Origin: Alphaproteobacteria bacterium
GTDB lineage: Bacteria; Pseudomonadota; Alphaproteobacteria; RF32; CAG-239
NCBI GenBank assembly: GCA_020025875.1
Contig: JAHHRI010000001.1
Span: forward strand, 1 to 64,000
Direction of reading: 5' to 3'
DNA: 64,000 nt
Below are positions 61,868 through 64,000 of this stretch, one piece after another (positions within the stretch are counted from its first letter, which is position 1; every line of letters begins with the position of its first letter). Made by a program: the position numbers and the translations under genes. The notes below the pieces were generated by a model. That model saw nothing but the letters and a program-made list of their open reading frames with translations. It ran no database searches and was not told the origin of the DNA.

Positions 61868-62003
61868 CTCTTGTCCTTTAAAAAAACATAACTTGCACCA
61901 TACAAATAATCTCCGACGGCGCCCTTTCAACCTGAGATAAAAATTATTTTGCTTCCTGCGCGGATTTTTTCCGACGGGCAGTTGAACCGATTGCCAACAA
62001 AAC

Positions 62004-62046
62004 AAAGCCCCGCTCACCGCCAAAGGCGCATGAACGGGGCTTTTTT
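62004..62046 (-). terminator. Intrinsic terminator of pta-ackA
   Basis: AAAGCCCCG and CGGGGCTTT form a stem with a long loop that can fold further (CGCC and GGCG), about 15 bases after the ackA stop. Confidence 0.75.
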
Positions 62047-62061
62047 GGAGCAAACGGTCGA

Positions 62062-63240
62062 TCAGATAAGTTTTTTAACGTCCTGAGCAATAACCAATTC
62101 TTCGTTGGTCGGAATGACAAAAACTCTGACTTTTGAACCAGCCTTGGAAATTTCCGTCAGAGTGCCGCGCAATTTGTTGGCTTCCTCATCAAGCTCAATT
62201 CCCATATATGCCAGCCGTTGGCAAATCAGTTTGCGGACCTCGCTGCCATTTTCGCCGATACCGCCGGTGAAAACAATGGCATCAACGCCGCCCATTGCCG
62301 CCGTATAAGCGCCGATATATTTAACAATGCTGTAGATATAAACCTGCATGGCTGTTACGGCTTCGGGATCTCCGGCAAAATATTTCACTTCAACATCACG
62401 ATTGTCGGAGTGACCGCACAGACCGAGCATACCCGACTGTTTGTTCAGCAGATTGTCCACTTCCTCAACGGTCTTGCCCTGCGTTTTCATGATATAAAGC
62501 GGCACAAACGGATCGACATCTCCCGAACGTGTCCCCATAACCACGCCTGCCAGCGGGGTAAAGCCCATTGAGGTATCCTGACACTCTCCGTCCTTCACCG
62601 CGCTGATTGATGCTCCGTTCCCGATATGGCAGGTAATAATTTTACCGGCTTTGCCGATCAGTTTGGCAGCTTCGCGCGAAACAAACAGATGTGACGTTCC
62701 GTGCGCGCCATAGCGACGGATTTTGTATTTTTTGTATTGTTCCAGCGGCAGGGCATACATATAAGCTTCGGGTTTCATCGTCTGATGAAAAGCCGTGTCA
62801 AAAGCCGCCACTTGGGCAACATTGGGCAACAGCGCTTTGACCGCTCTGATCCCCATAACCGCCGCCGGATTGTGCAGCGGTGCCAGCATTGACAGTTCGT
62901 CAAGAATGCGAATAACTTCATCATCTATTAAAACCGAATGGTTAAAATATTCGCCGCCATGAACCACACGGTGACCAACGCCGGAAAGTTCGTCAATGCT
63001 GTGCAAAACGCTGCCGAGCAACAGATCAAGCACTTCCTTAATGGCTTCTTTATGAGAAGGCAGCGGCAGTTCGGTTGTCACTTTTTCGCCGTCGCCGACC
63101 TTAATTGTGACCAAAGAGCCTTCAATGCCGATACGGTCAGCCAGACCTTTTGCCACAACTTCAAAATGATCGCCGTCGACATTAAAAAGCTGATATTTCA
63201 GAGATGATGAACCGGAGTTCAGGACTAATATTTTTTCCAT
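62062..63240 (-). CDS. ackA: Acetate kinase
   Basis: A 392-residue kinase that makes ATP and acetate from acetyl phosphate. It begins ILVLNSGSSSLKYQLF, has GHRVVHGG near 87-94, HNPAAVMGI, the TAFHQTM segment near 150, RYGAHGTSH, and the FTGGIGENGSEVRK segment near 325. All are standard. It starts after AGGA, 41 bases after pta, so the pair forms the usual fermentative operon. Confidence 0.97.
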   Translation of the reverse strand: MEKILVLNSGSSSLKYQLFNVDGDHFEVVAKGLADRIGIEGSLVTIKVGDGEKVTTELPLPSHKEAIKEVLDLLLGSVLHSIDELSGVGHRVVHGGEYFNHSVLIDDEVIRILDELSMLAPLHNPAAVMGIRAVKALLPNVAQVAAFDTAFHQTMKPEAYMYALPLEQYKKYKIRRYGAHGTSHLFVSREAAKLIGKAGKIITCHIGNGASISAVKDGECQDTSMGFTPLAGVVMGTRSGDVDPFVPLYIMKTQGKTVEEVDNLLNKQSGMLGLCGHSDNRDVEVKYFAGDPEAVTAMQVYIYSIVKYIGAYTAAMGGVDAIVFTGGIGENGSEVRKLICQRLAYMGIELDEEANKLRGTLTEISKAGSKVRVFVIPTNEELVIAQDVKKLI

Positions 63241-63281
63241 ATGAGTATTCCTGCTTTGAGAGTTAGTTTAAGTTAAAAAAG

Positions 63282-64000
63282 TTATTTTTTAGCGGCCTGC
63301 AATGCGGTAATGGCAATCATACCGACAATATCTTCCACGAGTGCTCCGCGCGAAAGGTCGTTGACCGGTGCGTTCAACCCTTGCAAAATCGGTCCGTAAG
63401 CCTCTGCGCCGCCGAGACGTTGCAAAAGTTTATAACTGATGTTTCCTGCCTCAATATCGGGAAAAATCAACACATTGGCATGACCGGCAACCTCGCTTTC
63501 CGGCGCCTTTTTGGCAGCCACCGCCATATCAAGCGCGGCATCGGCCTGCATTTCGCCATCAATCTTTATCGGCAACTCCCGATATTCCGGCAGTTTGAGC
63601 TGTTCTTTGGCCAATTTCACGGCTTCGACAACCTTGTCCACGCCTTCGCCTTTGCCCGATCCTTTGGTGGAGTAGGAAAGAAGAGCCACATGAGGTTTTA
63701 TGTCAAACTGCAACGCCGTTTGCGCGGCATCTACGGCAATGTCTGCCAGCTCGGCGGCCGTCGGATTGATAACAATGGCACAATCGGACAAAATGTAGGG
63801 TTTGCCGTTGATGACCTCCAGCACCGCAGAAGAAACGGCGCGCCCTTTTTTGGCAGATTTAATGATCTGCAATGCCGGACGAACGGTGTCCGCCGTCGAA
63901 TGATTGGCGCCCGAAACCATGCCGTCGGCATCGCCGGCTTTAATCATCATCGTACCAAAATAGTTATAATTGTGCATCTGCTTCAGCGCATCTTCGGCGG
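63282..64000 (-). CDS. pta: Phosphate acetyltransferase (C-terminal part)
   Basis: The visible 239 residues are the C-terminal catalytic PTA_PTB domain; the gene continues past the right edge. Seen are the GDADGMVSGANHSTADTVRPALQ substrate loop, SDCAIVINP, LSYSTKGSG, GEMQADAAL, and the C-terminal LSRGALVEDIVGMIAITALQA. It converts acetyl-CoA and phosphate to acetyl phosphate for AckA. An in-frame ATG at 63977 is internal, since the frame stays open to the edge. Confidence 0.94.
   Translation of the reverse strand, partial: AEDALKQMHNYNYFGTMMIKAGDADGMVSGANHSTADTVRPALQIIKSAKKGRAVSSAVLEVINGKPYILSDCAIVINPTAAELADIAVDAAQTALQFDIKPHVALLSYSTKGSGKGEGVDKVVEAVKLAKEQLKLPEYRELPIKIDGEMQADAALDMAVAAKKAPESEVAGHANVLIFPDIEAGNISYKLLQRLGGAEAYGPILQGLNAPVNDLSRGALVEDIVGMIAITALQAAKK

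Overview
The window reads as a chromosome segment of a diderm alphaproteobacterium with moderate GC. The lineage call rests on gene content: LpxI rather than LpxH in lipid A synthesis, a DUF1150 protein, and two gene orders typical of the class (miaB-phoH-ybeY-lnt-XRE regulator-metK-trmB, and rlpA-dacA-tmk-holB-tatD-MBL hydrolase). A Pta-AckA pair at the right edge suggests acetate fermentation. A serine recombinase of the Mpi type, best known from Bacteroides, suggests gene exchange in a gut-like community. An uncultured gut alphaproteobacterium is my best guess; this is inference from content, not a database result.

Layout. 1-3.7 kb: tRNA-Val, the nucleoid protein HU and Lon protease with a heat-shock-like promoter. 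3.7-8.3 kb: a sugar aminotransferase, an MlaA-MlaC lipid-transport pair, a small membrane protein and a TPR protein. 8.3-14.6 kb: a DUF58-MoxR pair, UvrD helicase, an outer-membrane barrel, an HD hydrolase and tRNA-Met. 14.6-19.1 kb: DUF378, galE and ugd (UDP-sugar supply), several small unknown membrane or soluble proteins, and a 26-bp tandem repeat. 19.3-25.6 kb: an operon of two related secreted four-cysteine proteins with a lytic transglycosylase, a family-4-like uracil-DNA glycosylase, a large TPR protein and DUF1150. 25.7-30.6 kb: IF-1, a VTT membrane protein, a double receiver-like protein, FolD, DUF167, YggT, and an unknown acidic protein paired with a TerB-like protein. 30.7-40.7 kb: the long plus-strand block from miaB to trmB, then lpxA-lpxI-lpxB. 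40.8-50 kb (minus strand): TrkH with a PH-domain protein, an SNase-like protein, and the rlpA-dacA-tmk-holB-tatD-MBL-DHH operon.

50.4-56.7 kb, between tRNA-Gln and tRNA-Ser, looks accessory. It holds a CorC/TlyC-type protein, a gene cut by an in-frame amber codon behind a consensus promoter, a 51-residue metallothionein-like protein made of CQCGED repeats whose promoter carries a perfect palindrome, an outer-membrane barrel, and the Mpi-type invertase. 56.7-64 kb holds a second barrel, a family-5 uracil-DNA glycosylase linked to a TPR-methyltransferase and an RNHCP zinc-ribbon protein, a nitroreductase, AckA and the C-terminal part of Pta.

The envelope theme is strong: phospholipid retention (MlaA, MlaC), lipid A (LpxA, LpxI, LpxB), lipoprotein acylation (Lnt), peptidoglycan turnover (Slt, DacA, RlpA) and three outer-membrane barrels. 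The most novel-looking items are the Cys-repeat microprotein with its operator, the paired four-Cys secreted proteins coupled to Slt, the invertase, and the amber-interrupted gene.
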